Shown in pieces: positions 38,489 to 50,814 of a stretch of DNA of 64,000 bases. The position numbers were made by a program, and so were the translations under genes. Below the pieces are notes generated by a model. The model did no database searches. It was not told the origin of the DNA and saw nothing but the letters and a program-made list of their open reading frames with translations. This DNA comes from Hippophae tibetana (Eukaryota > Streptophyta > Magnoliopsida > Rosales > Elaeagnaceae): the NCBI GenBank assembly GCA_037013495.1, contig CM072803.1, positions 17,257,501-17,321,500 on the forward strand. The letters run 5' to 3'. Positions within the stretch are counted from its first letter, which is position 1. Each line of letters starts with the position of its first letter.

Positions 38489-39231
38489 AGCGACCTAATC
38501 CTTTGAGGTAGTCAATCCAATTCTCATGGAGAATTTGAGTAAAACCAAGAGATATGCAACATGATGAACAAGACCTGGGCTATTATTATCAAATTTGGCC
38601 CTATACGACCTGGTAGGAGCGACCTCGGAACAACTACTTGCCCTCTTACCTAGAGGCAACTAGTGTCGCTTATAAATAACAACATATTGATTCTTTCTAA
38701 TTCTATTATATATAGGTTAGCTCTGACACCTCAAAAAAACATATATCATTGTAACGATGATACATATCTATATATACTAGGGGTGTCCATAAACCGGATC
38801 AAACCGGACCAAACTGTAAAATCGGATTGAATCAGACTGGATCGAATAATTTTAAACCGTCAAACGGTCCGATCCGATTTGTACTAATTTTAAACCGGTC
38901 GAACCGGACCGGATCAGACCGGTTTAATAATATATTATAAATTTCACATTATTTTCATTAAATATATCAAAAAATCGAACCAAACCGGACCGAACCGTTT
39001 TATAAATCAAACGTTTCGTTCTGGTTTGTATTAATTAAAACCGCTTCAAACAATTCGATCCAGTCCAATCCGAGTAATATAAACGATCCGATCTAGTTAA
39101 AGTTTTTTAATAAAATCGGACTGGTAGACACCCGTAATATATACCTCACCAATGAGATAAATAAATTATCTGACTTTACCTTATCTCTAATAGCTCTTTA
39201 AAATCTTGATACACTAATTATTCTCCAAACA
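38489..39231 (+). repeat. 3' LTR of the gypsy element, interrupted by a MITE
   Basis: This is the partner of 30413-30798. Removing the 359-bp MITE and one 8-bp duplication leaves about 376 bp, close to the 386-bp 5' copy. It ends ttctccaaaca, followed by the target duplication atatg. Its exact start is approximate because the first 20 bases are diverged. Confidence 0.8.
38778..39136. mobile_element. hAT-like MITE, 359 bp
   Basis: Terminal inverted repeats read taggggtgtc on the left and, in reverse complement, tacgggtgtc on the right. A perfect 8-bp duplication, atatatac, lies at 38770-38777 and 39137-39144. The 8-bp duplication with GGGGTG-type ends fits the hAT superfamily. The interior is rich in aaccggaccgaacc-like repeats and has no ORF. 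Confidence 0.88.
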
Positions 39232-39236
39232 ATATG

Positions 39237-39726
39237 TATTTGTAATGTAAATGTAATTTCAATTAATTTTTGATTTGTAAAGATTTAAAATTGAAATCTA
39301 CTCATTTTATATTTTATTAAGAATTGAACTTTTTAGAATTATAAAATTAAGGAATTGATTTAGCTTGAATTTTAAAATTATTAAAATTTTGTGACAAATA
39401 TTTATCAAAATTTATTAATAAAAATATATTATTAATATGTTAATAAATATATTTTTAAAATACTACGTACTTTTAATAAGATATATTTGGTAAAATATAT
39501 TAGTCCAATGATAGAATTTTTTAAAAACATTTATAAATAATTATATAAATTTATATGTTACTAAATATGTGTTAGAAAGATAATTTATTTTTATATTATT
39601 GATTTAGTTTTGATGGAGTTAATTATTTATTTGTATAATAATAAGCTTGTTTGAGAGGAAGCTAAAACAAAATAATAATTAGATAAGTATATATTATCTC
39701 ATTTAATCATAAAAAGAGAGACTAAT

Positions 39727-39762
<36 letters not shown>

Positions 39763-40543
39763 TTAAATAGTTTTAAAATTATTTATTATTTATTAATTTA
39801 ATAAAAAAATAAGAATTTATAATAAAAAATTAATTATATCATAATTTATGAATTATTATTACTATTTATTAAAAAAAATTATTATTCAACCGAGAAAAAG
39901 TTCAGCCTCAATTTTTTAATATAATTGTTTTCATTCAATAATATCTCATTCATTATTTTTTTATCAGAATATTATCTCACTCATTTTTTTTTCATCCAAA
40001 TATTACTTTCACTCAATTACTAAAAAAGAAGAATGTTATTGAAATAATTTATCACCTCATCTTATCTAAAAAGCAAAGTCAAAGAAAATAAAACTATATC
40101 AAAATCTACTAAAATTCCAATCGTAGCCGCACATCACTGTGTATGGACAGCGATTTTTACGCCTACCTTAACCAAAATCTTAACTTCCCAAATCTAACGG
40201 TCTATATTCCAAGGCAAAAAGAGAAGGCTGGTTTCCAAAGACAAAGAAACAGAAAGAGAACATGACAGAATAAACCGAAACAAGTTTTCCTTATTTTTAT
40301 TTTCTAATCTAGTTTTCTCAATCTTTTAACTCTAATCTCTGACTTCTCATTTTTGCTACCAACGATCAGAGCTTGCTAATTCTTCATTATGGCCTTTTTG
40401 ATAGACGTCTTTTCGTCGCGGTGATGGTTGTTGATCGAAAGTTAAGAATTTTCGTGTATTGGAGACTTTTGTTCTGTTTGTTGAAACGGCGACGCTTTAT
40501 TGGGAGAATTTAGGACTTGGAGGTTTGGATTTGGTGTGTGGAT
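39237..40543 (+). promoter_or_regulatory. Upstream region and 5' UTR of the RFI2-like gene
   Basis: AT-rich to about 40080, with a 28-bp (AT)n at 39730-39757. It then becomes less AT-rich, with a purine-rich stretch at about 40216-40268. The last 250 bases before the ATG are probably 5' UTR. No TATA box or start site could be assigned with confidence. Confidence 0.4.
39730..39757. repeat. (AT)n microsatellite upstream of the RFI2-like gene
   Basis: A 28-bp uninterrupted alternating AT run, likely length-variable. Confidence 0.95.
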
Positions 40544-43500
40544 ATGGGTTTGGGGAGCGATGAAGATGTGGTGGTTGATGATACCGACGGTGACGGTTGT
40601 GGCGGTGCCTCTGGAGGCAAATCCTGTGGTGGCTTGGTCTCTTGCTCGATTTGCCTAGAGGTTGTCACCGATAATGGGATTAGATCTTGGGCCAAGCTTC
40701 AATGTGGACATCAATTTCATTTAGGTAAGTTCCAATTGAAATCAAATTTTGAATTTTGAGTATATTACCGTGGATCGTCAGAGATCTGAATGTTGGCTTT
40801 AATAATCTGTTGAATTTTGTTCTCGAGTTTTTCTTTCATGGTTTATTGGGCTGACTATGGGAAGAACAAAAAAACTCAACTTTGCATCGTGGCATTTGCA
40901 ATAAACCCTTGTTTTTGTATCGATAGTGGACATTGATGCTTGTCGAGTTGGAGACATCTATTACAGAGCTTTTTTTATTTTTATTTTGATGTGGTATATA
41001 TGCTAGATCTTTGTTTGGGATTGGCTATAACTATTGTTGCGCATAAAGCTTTGTTTCAAAGAAATATGCTTTGATTGATGTTTCAATGTTTTAGTGAAAG
41101 TTTTATTTATGTTCTGTGGGTCTGTATCTCACTATTGGACTCGTTCTTAGATCAATCATATGCTCGTTTTAAAAATGATTCCCTCTCAAGTTGGTGTTCC
41201 TTCCCAATCTCGTAATCTTAGAATCAAATTTGTTAATCAATTGCATTATCTACTTCTTGAAGTGCTGTTTGTAGTTTTTTTCTGGGTCAACTCAACGTGT
41301 TGTTATTCACTTTGGCCTCAAGCGTCTCCTCCTAAGTTAAAAGGTCTTATGTCATCAAGCATGGGAGTTTCATGTTGAATTGTTACCTGCTTTTGTAGTC
41401 AATTTTGGTTAACTTGCTTTGGTTTTTATTGAGCCACATCTCCTTTACTACATGTGTAGTTGTCTACATCAGATCAACAATTTCATAGCAATTTTTTCCA
41501 TGTCATTTCCTTTTCTCTTGGCAATATATATTCAAAGCTTATTGCTCTACTGCACCTTTATCCTTTTTAATGCTTGTGATTTTTTCTGCACGTTTCTTCT
41601 AGATTGCATTGGATCAGCATTCAACGTAAAGGGAGCAATGCAATGCCCTAACTGTCGGAAGATGGAGAAAGGTCAATGGCTTTTTGCTAATGGGTCTCGT
41701 TCATTTCCAGAATTTAGCATGGAGGAATGGACTCACGACGAGGATCTATATGATTTAAGCTACTCTGAAATGGTAAGTAACAACATCTATAATGAATTTC
41801 CTCGTATTATTATTGTTAATATTTTTTTTAATGTAGCAGTATGCATGGTTCTTGTGTTCTATAATGAATCTTTGTCGATAGAGTGTAACTTAACAGTATC
41901 TACATTCTAGCTTAGTTTCCCGATCTCGTCTTTACATGAACTACATGCTGTTCTCTGCATATTCTTCTCAATATTGTAAAGAAGTATAAACAAAACTGAA
42001 AAGGCTCCACAGATGCCGAATGAAAGAAAAAGTACAGAGGGTATCTTTTCACATTTTATTATGAGAGCTGGAATTCTATATTTCTTTTGTCTTTAAGTAT
42101 GAACATTTTTCTCTAGCGAATTCCAGCATCTGCTGCACCTAGTTCAACTAGAGTACAAGACGTACTTCTTATCGTAATCAATCTGTATTGATTATATAAT
42201 ATCTTAATACTTTTGGGTTCTTTTAGATATTAAAACCTGAAAGTTCTGTTTTCTGGTATGCTGGCTCTTTTGTTGTGTTTCAAAGAGGCTGCACATAAAA
42301 GAATATCTTAGGGTATTTTTGACTGCTGTCCAATTATAGTGATATTTAATAATACGGTCTCAGTATTTCTTCCTGATGGTCAGTGGTTATTGATTTATGC
42401 TGAAAACATTTATGCCATTTGAAAACTTTTTGTTGTTTAATCACTTCCTAATTGAAAGTTAAAGCATTCAAGAACAGCCATCAACATGATTGCTTCAGAT
42501 TGAATAGGTCAACTGTAACACATAAAATGTTGGATGATTGGATGTAATAAACTGTTCTTGAAGTCGACTCTGCTATCAGTACAACCCAAGATAATGGGAC
42601 TTCATATTTATTGCACCTGTGGTTACATTCTGGTACTTACCCAGAATAAAGACAGTTTCATTGGTCATGTATGAATTACCCAGAATAAAGACAATTTCAT
42701 TGGTCATGTATGAACTATCATTCTTTTCTGTTTGTATGTACAAAGTTCATGCATGTCGGCAAGTTGAGAGATTTCCCGGCAATAACTACCTAGTACTAGA
42801 AACTGACAGAAGTTAGTTATTGATTTTGTTTCTAATTCTTGCAGTCCTTTGGTGTTCAGTGGTGTCCATTTGGTAGCTTGGCCCGACTCCCTTCATCGTT
42901 TGAGTAAGCACATTCTCATAAATTAGAGTTTATATATAAGCAAAAGATCTGGTTGAATTTCCAAGATGATTGGAGAACGGTTGGTTTAATTACTTATCAT
43001 TCTGTTTCTTTAAATATTTATTGTGAGTAGCTTCTTGAATCTTTTGAGTAGATGTTTTTAACAAGAACCTGCTTATTAAATTTTACTACTAAACTAGCTT
43101 TCATATTTTTCAAATGACTGAATTGAAGTGCAATTATCAAATACAGAAGTAAGAATGTTTGTCTTAAATTTCTTTAACGAATTGCATACATTGTACATGC
43201 AAAAGAGTTTGAATCCTTCATCCCCATGATTAGTGAATGACAGATTGTAAATAATGTCACATTTTGATGATGCATTTGTGCTGCATTTTTGTATTATTTA
43301 TTTATAGAACACAAAAGCCATTTTAATAAAGCTGGATAAATGGCATAAAAAGGGTGGACTAGAATCCATTCACTACATGATAAACTTAAAACTTTACTAC
43401 AAGAAAGAACAAAATGCATAGCAAGAAAACTAAACAAGTCAAAGAATGCTAGTTTCCCAATCCCAAAAAAATTGAGAACTGAGACAGATTTTGGAACTCT

Positions 43501-46500
43501 TTGGTTTTGGCTGCCCATAAAGAAATAAAAAAAAAACATTTTCCCATAATAGATTGCAACTCTTTTCTTTGTCTTTGAAAATTGTTCTATTCCCCTCCAT
43601 CCAAATAAACCACAAAACTGCTTCAGTACTACACACACAAAATATCTACCTTTTCTTCAGCCTCACCCCATAAAAGTTCTCCAAAAGAAAAGAATTGCAA
43701 TCCCTTGGAAGTATTAATCAATAAAGAGCTTGTATAGGATGTACTTAGTTTTCTATGTAACTAATATAACAACCTATACACGTGTATCTATTTCATAGGT
43801 TACAATGTAACTACTTCAGCTGTATAGAGCATGTAAGAACTCTTTAAAATTAATGAGAATTGCACTCTTTTCACATTTTCTTGATTTATTTGGCTTGTGA
43901 TTTCCATTGCTTGCATGGTATTAGAGCTAAGGCTCTAGCGTTCTTTCTTTTCGTAAAGCTTCCGCACTGCAAGACTTATCAATTGTTTTCAAGATTTTCA
44001 AAAACTACATGGAGATCATCAATGCAATGGTGAGTGTGAAGAAAGATTTTGAAAAGTGTGTCTCGAATGAGAGTGATTGATTCTGTACAAACTGTGCAAT
44101 CTGTCTCAATACCTCCTATGAACCTTAGTTTTCCAATTAAGTTAGATAGATCTGGCTATTTGATTTGGAAAGAACAATTGTTGTGTGTTATCACTGCATT
44201 CAGGGTAGAAGAGTACATTGTTGGCTCTATAGCTGCTTCTGTGAAGTATCATCCAGGCACTATCGAAGTTACATCAGAGGATTCCATTTGGAATCGTGGT
44301 AATGGCACAATAAGGAGCTGGATTTATAGCTCAGTGTCATCAGAGGTGTCAAGTTATCTGACTGGTACCAAAGCAGTGCATGATCTATGGTAGACCTATG
44401 ATAAAGTGTTTTCCTCTTCTGCTCAATCTTGTGTAATGAAATTGAAACTACAATTGCAAACTATTAAGAAAGACAATAAGTCTTTGATGAATTCATGATG
44501 AAGATCAAAACCATAGCTGATAGCTTGATTGCTATAGGTGAGTCTGTGCATTCGAAGGATCTTATTCTTCATGCAATTACTGGTTTAGGTGAGCATTCTA
44601 ATGCATTTGTCTGCAACATCACAAATCAAGCAAGTGTGGTTATTGTGGAGGAATTTCATAGTCGATTACTTGTATATGAACATCGTCTTCAACAACAAGA
44701 TAGAGACGAGGAACAACAGGGGATCCAAGCCAATATGGCTAAATTTACGTCTATGAATGTGTCTGGTGGTGGCAATTTCTCTTAATCATTCTACTCCTTT
44801 CATTGGATCTGATGGTGTTTTTGTAGGTAATGGAGTTTCCATTCCTATTCTTAATTCTAGTCTGTCTGTTTTTCACCATAATTATCATAAATTTCTTCCA
44901 TCCAATGTGTTGCACACACCACAAGTCACCACAAATCTAGTGTCTCTGCATAAGTTATGTGCAGATGATGCTGTTTTCATTGAGTTTCATCCACGTTTCT
45001 TTCTTGTTAAGGACAATGTCACGAAGATGGTCCTCTTTCAAGGACCAATTGATAAGGGGCTATTCAAGGTTATCTGTGCTGCTGGTGTTACCAGAGAACA
45101 TACTCCAGAAGTTACTTATTTTGCTGCTTTGGCAACAAGTACTATTTGGCATGACTGTTTGGATTCAAGACAAAAATACATGATTCAAGTATTCTATGTT
45201 CTTTTGGTCAAGAAGGTGAAAAAGAGTCCAATCCATAGATTTCCACTGAATTCTATTTCAAGTATCCATGATAAATTCAAAGACTTACAAGGAAAAAAAA
45301 CTGGAATTATTTTGTAACCAAACTAAATTTGTTCTGTCTTATTTTGGTGCAATCATCTAAGGCATTAGACCTTGGTTTTCGGGAAGCAAGTGATGATGTC
45401 CCTCTTTGGACTCCCTAGAAGCCTAGGGGACAAGAAGATAGATGTTGTATCCCTTTATCTATCTTCCATCAAACCCTTTGAATATCCTCTCCATTGACCA
45501 TGATTCATGATATTAGCTTGTGTTAATCCATTAATGAATTAGCATGTGATGGCAGCATAATGCACACTCATGCTTGTCTGCACAAAAAACTCGAGTTCTT
45601 TCCTTAGTACGTAACAAATAGTAAGCACAATATATCATGTACTTTTCAAGTTGGTTAATCATTACTGACTGGCCTTCTCTTTTGAATTCATGGTAAATAA
45701 TGATCAAATGATGGATTCACTGAAATTCTTATTATGCATCCAGCCTACAAGTTTCTTAAGATATACTTTGGATGCATGGAATGGAATATAATTAGTTGAT
45801 TCTCTACCTATGTATGTGCGTATGCCTCGCTTACAATTTGAATTTGGTGCCGGTAGATTAGGTTTTTATCTGGATGCAACTTCAGAACATCAGATGGAAA
45901 AGTGAATGAAGCTAGATATTAGGTGTTCCATTTCCATTCTCACTATTGTACAGTTTTACTGTTCGGTTCAGCATTCTCAATGCTTCAATCTACATAATCA
46001 GCAATACTGTTGCAGATACAGCCTCATATTAAATAAGATGTTATTTTGGTAATCTGTGGAATTAATGAATTAATGTTCATACTATCATTCATTGAGTTTA
46101 ACTTGTTATTAAGAGGTCATTTTCTGTAATTATTTTGCACTTTTTCTTCTCGCTGTAAGTTTTAGGATTGTACTATGTTCATTTTGGCATCATTCAGTTC
46201 ATAAAATTTGATTGAGAATAAAATACCATTTCCTATGGTTGATTGTAATTGTCTTACTTTGGTTGCATGGTACTTCCTTGGAACAACTATTTCTTTTGAA
46301 CAGTAAATCCTTTATGATTGTGAAATTCTTACTGGGTTTTCATACCTTGTCGAATGGTGGGGGATTGTTTAAGCCCATTTCCGTGAATCATAATTTAACA
46401 CTACCAAAAACAACCATCACCATTACATCTTACACTCTTGAAATAGCATTTTAGTGACTTTTTACTTTAATCCTGTCTGTTCCTAATTCTCCTTTTGTGA

Positions 46501-47850
46501 GTAAATTGCAAATATGCTCTCATCAGGAATTTCAGTTTAGAGAATCTAAAGATTATCTCTTCATTATTTTATTTATTTATTTTTAACTGAAGTTCGGGAC
46601 AAGTTTTTAGGGTTTGAAATTTTAGTTTACATAGTCAAGAAAGTGTAGCTGAATTAATTTTATTGTGTATTGTAAATTTAATCTTTGGGTTTGTTGATGA
46701 GTTGCTGCTGCATAGTATCTTCTTGCTGGTCTTCTATTTATAATGTCTTCAGCATTAGTAAACTTAACTCTTCTTTTTTCTCCCACCACAGTGAAGGGGA
46801 ATATTCATCAACTCCATGTAAGATTTTCTTCTCTTTGCTTTTGGGTTTTTCTTTTCAATGTTTTTGAAGATTACAACTCGAATATTTAAAGTATCACTGG
46901 TGTGATTCAGATCTTGATCTGCTTGGACAACATGCTTTATTTGCTGACCATGCAGCAGTTTCTTCTGCTACAAATCCTTGTCCGTATATTGCATACTTTG
47001 GACCAGTTCACCCTTCATCCTCGAACTCCAGTGGAAGTGTTTCAGAAGCATCCAGCTTTAACAGTCATTGGAATGGCACATCAGTTCCTAGTGAATTACA
47101 AACCTCCTACTCTTTTCCAGCCATGGATATGCATTATCACAATTGGGAGCACCATTCACCCCCATTTTCTACAGCAAACAATCGTATTGGTGGTACTGAT
47201 CTGACTTCAATTGCTCCAGTTACTCAGAGGCCGGCAAGGGCAAGTTCTGATATGCAAAGATCAGGATCTTTTATGCATCCATTCCTTGTTGGCCACAGGT
47301 GCGCCTTTATGAACACTTTACTTTCTATTTCTGCCTCCTTTTAATCATTGCAAATGTTGATGAAAGATTTGCTTTCTGTAGTTCTAGTGCTAGAGCGGGG
47401 AGTTCGGTTACTTCCTCAATGATTCCCCCCTATCCAGGCAGCAATGCACGAGCCCGTGATAGAGTCCAAGCTCTTCAAGCATATTATCAGCAACAACCTA
47501 GCAATTCACCCACTATGCGGACACCAATCATCTCTAGTTCCAGAAGATCCAGCAGTCACAGAGGATTGCCTCAATTAGGGCCAGTGGCCTCATCACCAGA
47601 TCAATCTGGTGGCTTCTACATTTTTCCTCCAGGTTCATCAGGCCGAAACATGCAAGAAGCTGAAATTCCTTTGGCAAGTCGATTCCATTCTTGGGAAAGA
47701 GATCACTTGCCTGCATTTCTATTGAATCCTCTTGACAGAGATCCAAGTTGGGGTGCATTTCACCAGGCTGCTAGTGGTTCAGATCCTGCCATCAGGTCCA
47801 GCAACTTCAGGCAAAGACATGGTCCTGAGAGAAGTTCACAAAATCGATAA
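40544..47850 (+). CDS. RFI2: RING-H2 E3 ubiquitin ligase, RFI2-like
   Basis: Probable E3 ubiquitin ligase. Arabidopsis RFI2 acts in red/far-red light signalling and flowering control; that role here is inference. Exons: 40544-40724, 41603-41772, 42845-42903, 46792-46817 (26-nt micro-exon), 46911-47298, 47382-47850. They join in frame to 430 codons. The RING is Cys34, Cys37, Cys54, His56, His59, Cys62, Cys75, Cys78 (C-x2-C-x16-C-x-H-x2-H-x2-C-x12-C-x2-C). It is followed by the family blocks KGQWLFANGSRSFPEF and FGVQWCPFG, the CPYIAYFGPVH region and the conserved tail PGSNARARDRVQALQAYYQQ. The rest is Ser/Pro-rich and probably disordered. Start: MGLGSDED matches the family; an in-frame upstream TTG is not needed. 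Intron 3 (3888 bp) holds a LINE fragment and a copia fragment. Arabidopsis RFI2 is somewhat shorter. Confidence 0.93.
42637..42714 (+). repeat. 39-bp tandem duplication in intron 2 of the RFI2-like gene
   Basis: Two adjacent copies of ttacccagaataaagaca... (42637-42675 and 42676-42714) differ at one base (cagttt versus caattt). Confidence 0.92.
43294..43640 (-). pseudogene. LINE (non-LTR retrotransposon) 3' fragment
   Basis: Minus-strand frames contain TEAVLWFIWMEGNRTIFKDK, then SCNLLWENVFFLFL. This is the pattern seen after the zinc-binding region of plant LINE reverse transcriptases (xxVLWxIWxERNxRIFxxK...). No RT core is present, so only the 3' end inserted or survived. It lies antisense within intron 3 of the RFI2-like gene. 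Confidence 0.6.
43731..45317 (+). mobile_element. Ty1/copia 5' fragment in intron 3 of the RFI2-like gene
   Basis: A copia primer-binding site, tggtattagagct (one change from the usual tggtatcagagc), starts at 43916. It directly follows a TG...CA segment (about 43731-43915; left end uncertain) that would be the 5' LTR end. Gag follows at 44049-44785: FPIKLDRSGYLIWKEQLL, TIADSLIAIGE, LILHAITGLGEHSNAFV. Then at 44760-45317 is the pre-integrase region (VLHTPQVTTNLVSLHKL, DAVFIEFHPRFFLVKD). Only a few stops or frame changes interrupt it (for example TAG at 44394-44396). No integrase, RT or 3' LTR is visible. It has the same orientation as the host gene. Confidence 0.82.
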
Positions 47851-48539
47851 TTGGTTCTGTTCCTAATCCTTTAGGGTGAAGCAAACTACCACAACTACGA
47901 AATCAAACGATATGTATGATTGACAAATGATATATTTAATGCCCCCGTGTCTGTCATATGAATTGATAGGCCCCTAGTACTGTTGAATGGACCCAAAAAC
48001 GTTATATCTGGTTGCCACCAGGTGGTGTGATGGACTTTAAGCTTCCTCTAGTTCTCTTTGCCTTGGAGGATATAAAATAACAACTCTTTTGAAATGGCAA
48101 AGATGGGCGATTTTATTATTCAAATGTGACCGACGGTCTTATTTTGACAATGCATTATGTGTTGGGTTGAAGTAACTAGTGGTTTTGTCTGAATGCATGA
48201 TCATGAAATGTTTTGTTTACATTGAAAAGTGGTTTTGAATACACAAGAAATCAATGTTTAGCATGCTTGGGTTGGTGTTTATGCTGAAACTTGCACCGAA
48301 CAGTATGCTTAATTCATTCATTCCCTTCTATTGTCAAGCAATATTAATGAAAAATCCATAGTTATATGAGAAGGGCGAGATTAGTATAGAAGAATAGGCA
48401 TATTCTATGTCCTTCATTTTACACAACTATATAAACACTTGGACAAAAGAAAAATTTCTAGATTATATTGGGAACATTACAAGGTTATATTCTACAATTA
48501 GAAAAAAAAAAACCAAAGAGATAGAGAGCAAAAATTATT
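47851..48539 (+). other. 3' UTR of the RFI2-like gene and short spacer
   Basis: The probable 3' UTR covers the first 250-450 bases after TAA, with a possible polyadenylation-signal-like ataaaataa at about 48070. Beyond about 48480 the composition becomes A-rich as the viral remnant begins. Confidence 0.45.
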
Positions 48540-49300
48540 CTTATTGTCAAATTTTTTGGAACATGATATATTAAGAAAACTCATAAATATAATTAAAGAA
48601 ATTTTGATAGAAGTATGAGAACCATCTGTTTAAAAAGATGTTAATTATGCTCTATCAAAACTAAAATGATGTAATATTTGTCAATTTTAAGATTAAGTAA
48701 AATTATTAAAAATATATTATTTTTTTGTGGAACCTTCCTAAAATATATTGGTTAGATCAATTTTTTCATAAATTATCAAATCCTTGGGATGAATTAACTA
48801 TTAATAATGTTTATCAATTAAAGCAAAAAACACAAGTTAAAAACCAAATTAGTAATACAAAATATGATCAACAATGTTGTGATAAAATATTAAAAGAAGA
48901 TTAAAAAATAAGATATCCTATACTAGGAAGTATAAAATCCTATAAGAAAAGAAATTTAGATGAAAACCTTGGAAGAAAAGAACAAACTTTTCAAAAAAAA
49001 AAATATTAGAAAACAAAAAACCCAATCAAAAATTACTTCAAAGAAAAAATAAGATGTTATATTTGTAATTAAGAAGATCATTATGCACTTACAAAATGAA
49101 AAAAATGTCCTACAAAATGAAAAAAGTTAAAAAAAATATTATCAAAACCTTAGAAACAAATGAACTATAGATTCTATATGGGAAAAAAAATCTCTGATAT
49201 AGAAGAAATAATATATGAAGTAGAAAGTAAAAAAAATCATTTGAAGAAGAAACTGAAATGATATTTATGATGAAAGAATAATCAAGTTCTACAATAAAAA
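48540..49300 (+). pseudogene. Viral coat-protein-like remnant with zinc knuckle
   Basis: Readable stretches such as FHKLSNPWDELTINNVYQLK (about 48755) lead to a basic region and then a zinc-knuckle-like motif at 49054-49107. The first two cysteines and the histidine are spaced C-x2-C-x4-H as in caulimovirid capsid proteins. Two stop codons fall inside the motif, and the fourth cysteine is displaced from the usual x4 position. Confidence 0.6.
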
Positions 49301-49439
49301 TAAATAAATCTCCTATTAAAAAACTACAAAATATAAAATTAAAAGATATGATGTGAGAAAAACTAACTTATACTCAAAAACAACTTAAAGAAATAAAATG
49401 AACCAAACAAAAGGTTAAAAAAGAATATATATATATAAA

Positions 49440-49853
49440 TATATAATGTCCAAATTTAAAATTTTCTCGATAAGAGTTTTTGAACAATTTGTTGGAATGC
49501 TAAATGTACAGAAAATAGAATAGCTAAAATACAGGTTTTTGATAAAAAGGAAATATACAAAAATCAAATACGTTCACATAAATCTAATACATATCACAAT
49601 TATAGATTTATTTAGACAAGGAATAGATACACCTTTACTTTCACTAATTTTAGATGGAAAAATAAAAGATCCATTACAATTTGTAATAAGTGGTGTACAA
49701 TCAAATTTAGTAAATGAAATTGTTTGGTTTAACATAAGACCAATTTTTTTTATATCTATAACATATCATAATATAAATAATTTCGTAAAAATGAAGATTC
49801 GACTTAAAAATTTATGTATGGATCATCAATCTCAAAGTTTAGCTATTCAGTGA
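49440..49853 (+). pseudogene. Viral movement protein (30K type) remnant
   Basis: An open block at 49539-49853 matches the core of caulimovirid movement proteins: DLFRQGIDTPLLSLILDGK, a predicted beta-rich middle with VNEIVWFNIRP, and a MKIRLKN strand. Such proteins form tubules through plasmodesmata for cell-to-cell spread. The remnant is truncated by a TGA and follows the coat-like region. Confidence 0.7.
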
Positions 49854-50254
49854 AAAACCATCCATGAATTGACAAAATTTCCTAAAACTTCAATAAAAGA
49901 AGTTAATAAATTTTTGTAGAATTATTCGAACTAAAACTTTATGAAACATAAATTCAACCTCAACTTATTTACAAAAAAATGGTTATTTACAAATCTCATA
50001 GATAATCCTAGACATAAAAATCCTTCATTAATGGAAATACAGGTCTCAAAAAATCAAATATATTTTAGAAACAAAAATTCAATTAGTAAAGATTGAAAAA
50101 CTTCATATCCTGAACAAGATTGAAAAAACTTTAAACAAAAGGCAAAATTTAACGAATCAAGTTTAAACACGAAGATAATCATGATAAAATTATTGTTGTT
50201 AAAAATGTTCAAATTTCAATATTACACAAAACTAACCAAAAATAATAAATCCTT

Positions 50255-50790
50255 CAAGCACAAATTTATGATATCCAAGTAGGTAAAGAAGAAATAATCT
50301 TTTCACCAAATTATGGTAAAAAAATATATTATAATTATGTTTTAGGTTATTTTAATTTTGTTGACTATAAGCCCTATACCTTATATACTCTAATTGATAA
50401 AAGAGAAACATTATGTTTTTATAGATCCAATGCAATTCTATCAGGAAAATAGATACTTATGAAAAATCTTATTCTAGTTAGAGTAATAGATAGAAAAGAA
50501 ACTATCATTCAATACAAAACTAAAAAGATAGCTATTTGGTTTAATAGCATAAAATTCATTATTTTCAAAATATTATGTTTTCCTAATATGCGTGGAGATT
50601 TTGTAATAAGAGATAATTTTATGAAAAATTATTATCTAATGAAAATAAATTATAATTCCATATCTTTTACTTTAGATAAAGAATTCATAGAAATTAAATT
50701 CCACTTTTACAATAACATAAGTATAAGTGTTATAAAGAATTTGTGCCACTCAAGCGTGGTGATCATACACTATCTATCAACCAACTAGAA
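50255..50790 (+). pseudogene. Viral aspartic protease region remnant
   Basis: A 109-codon open block (50459-50788) preceded by further frames lies where the protease sits, just before RT. It contains MRGDFVIRDNFMKNYYLM, a typical C-terminal protease element. The catalytic site was not located with confidence. Confidence 0.55.
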
Positions 50791-50814
50791 AAAACCCATT
50801 GATTATATAAAATT

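Larger units (their letters stand above)
30413..39231 (+). mobile_element. Non-autonomous Ty3/gypsy (Tat-like) element with LTRs and target duplication
   Basis: The direct terminal repeats are 30413-30798 and about 38489-39231, the latter lengthened by a MITE. The 5-bp sequence atatg flanks both outer ends (30408-30412 and 39232-39236), as expected for LTR integration. Inside, in order, are a primer-binding-site-like sequence, decayed gag and protease, a 189-bp tandem array, a stretch with nothing recognisable, and an antisense ORF remnant. No reverse transcriptase, RNase H or integrase was found, although older and more decayed pol remnants elsewhere in this window are readable. The antisense ORF near the 3' LTR and tandem subrepeats are known features of the Tat lineage. 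The lineage assignment is inference. Confidence 0.85.

Noticed and set aside
47534-47758. 74-codon minus-strand ORF
   Set aside because: It is the antisense shadow of the last exon of the RFI2-like gene.
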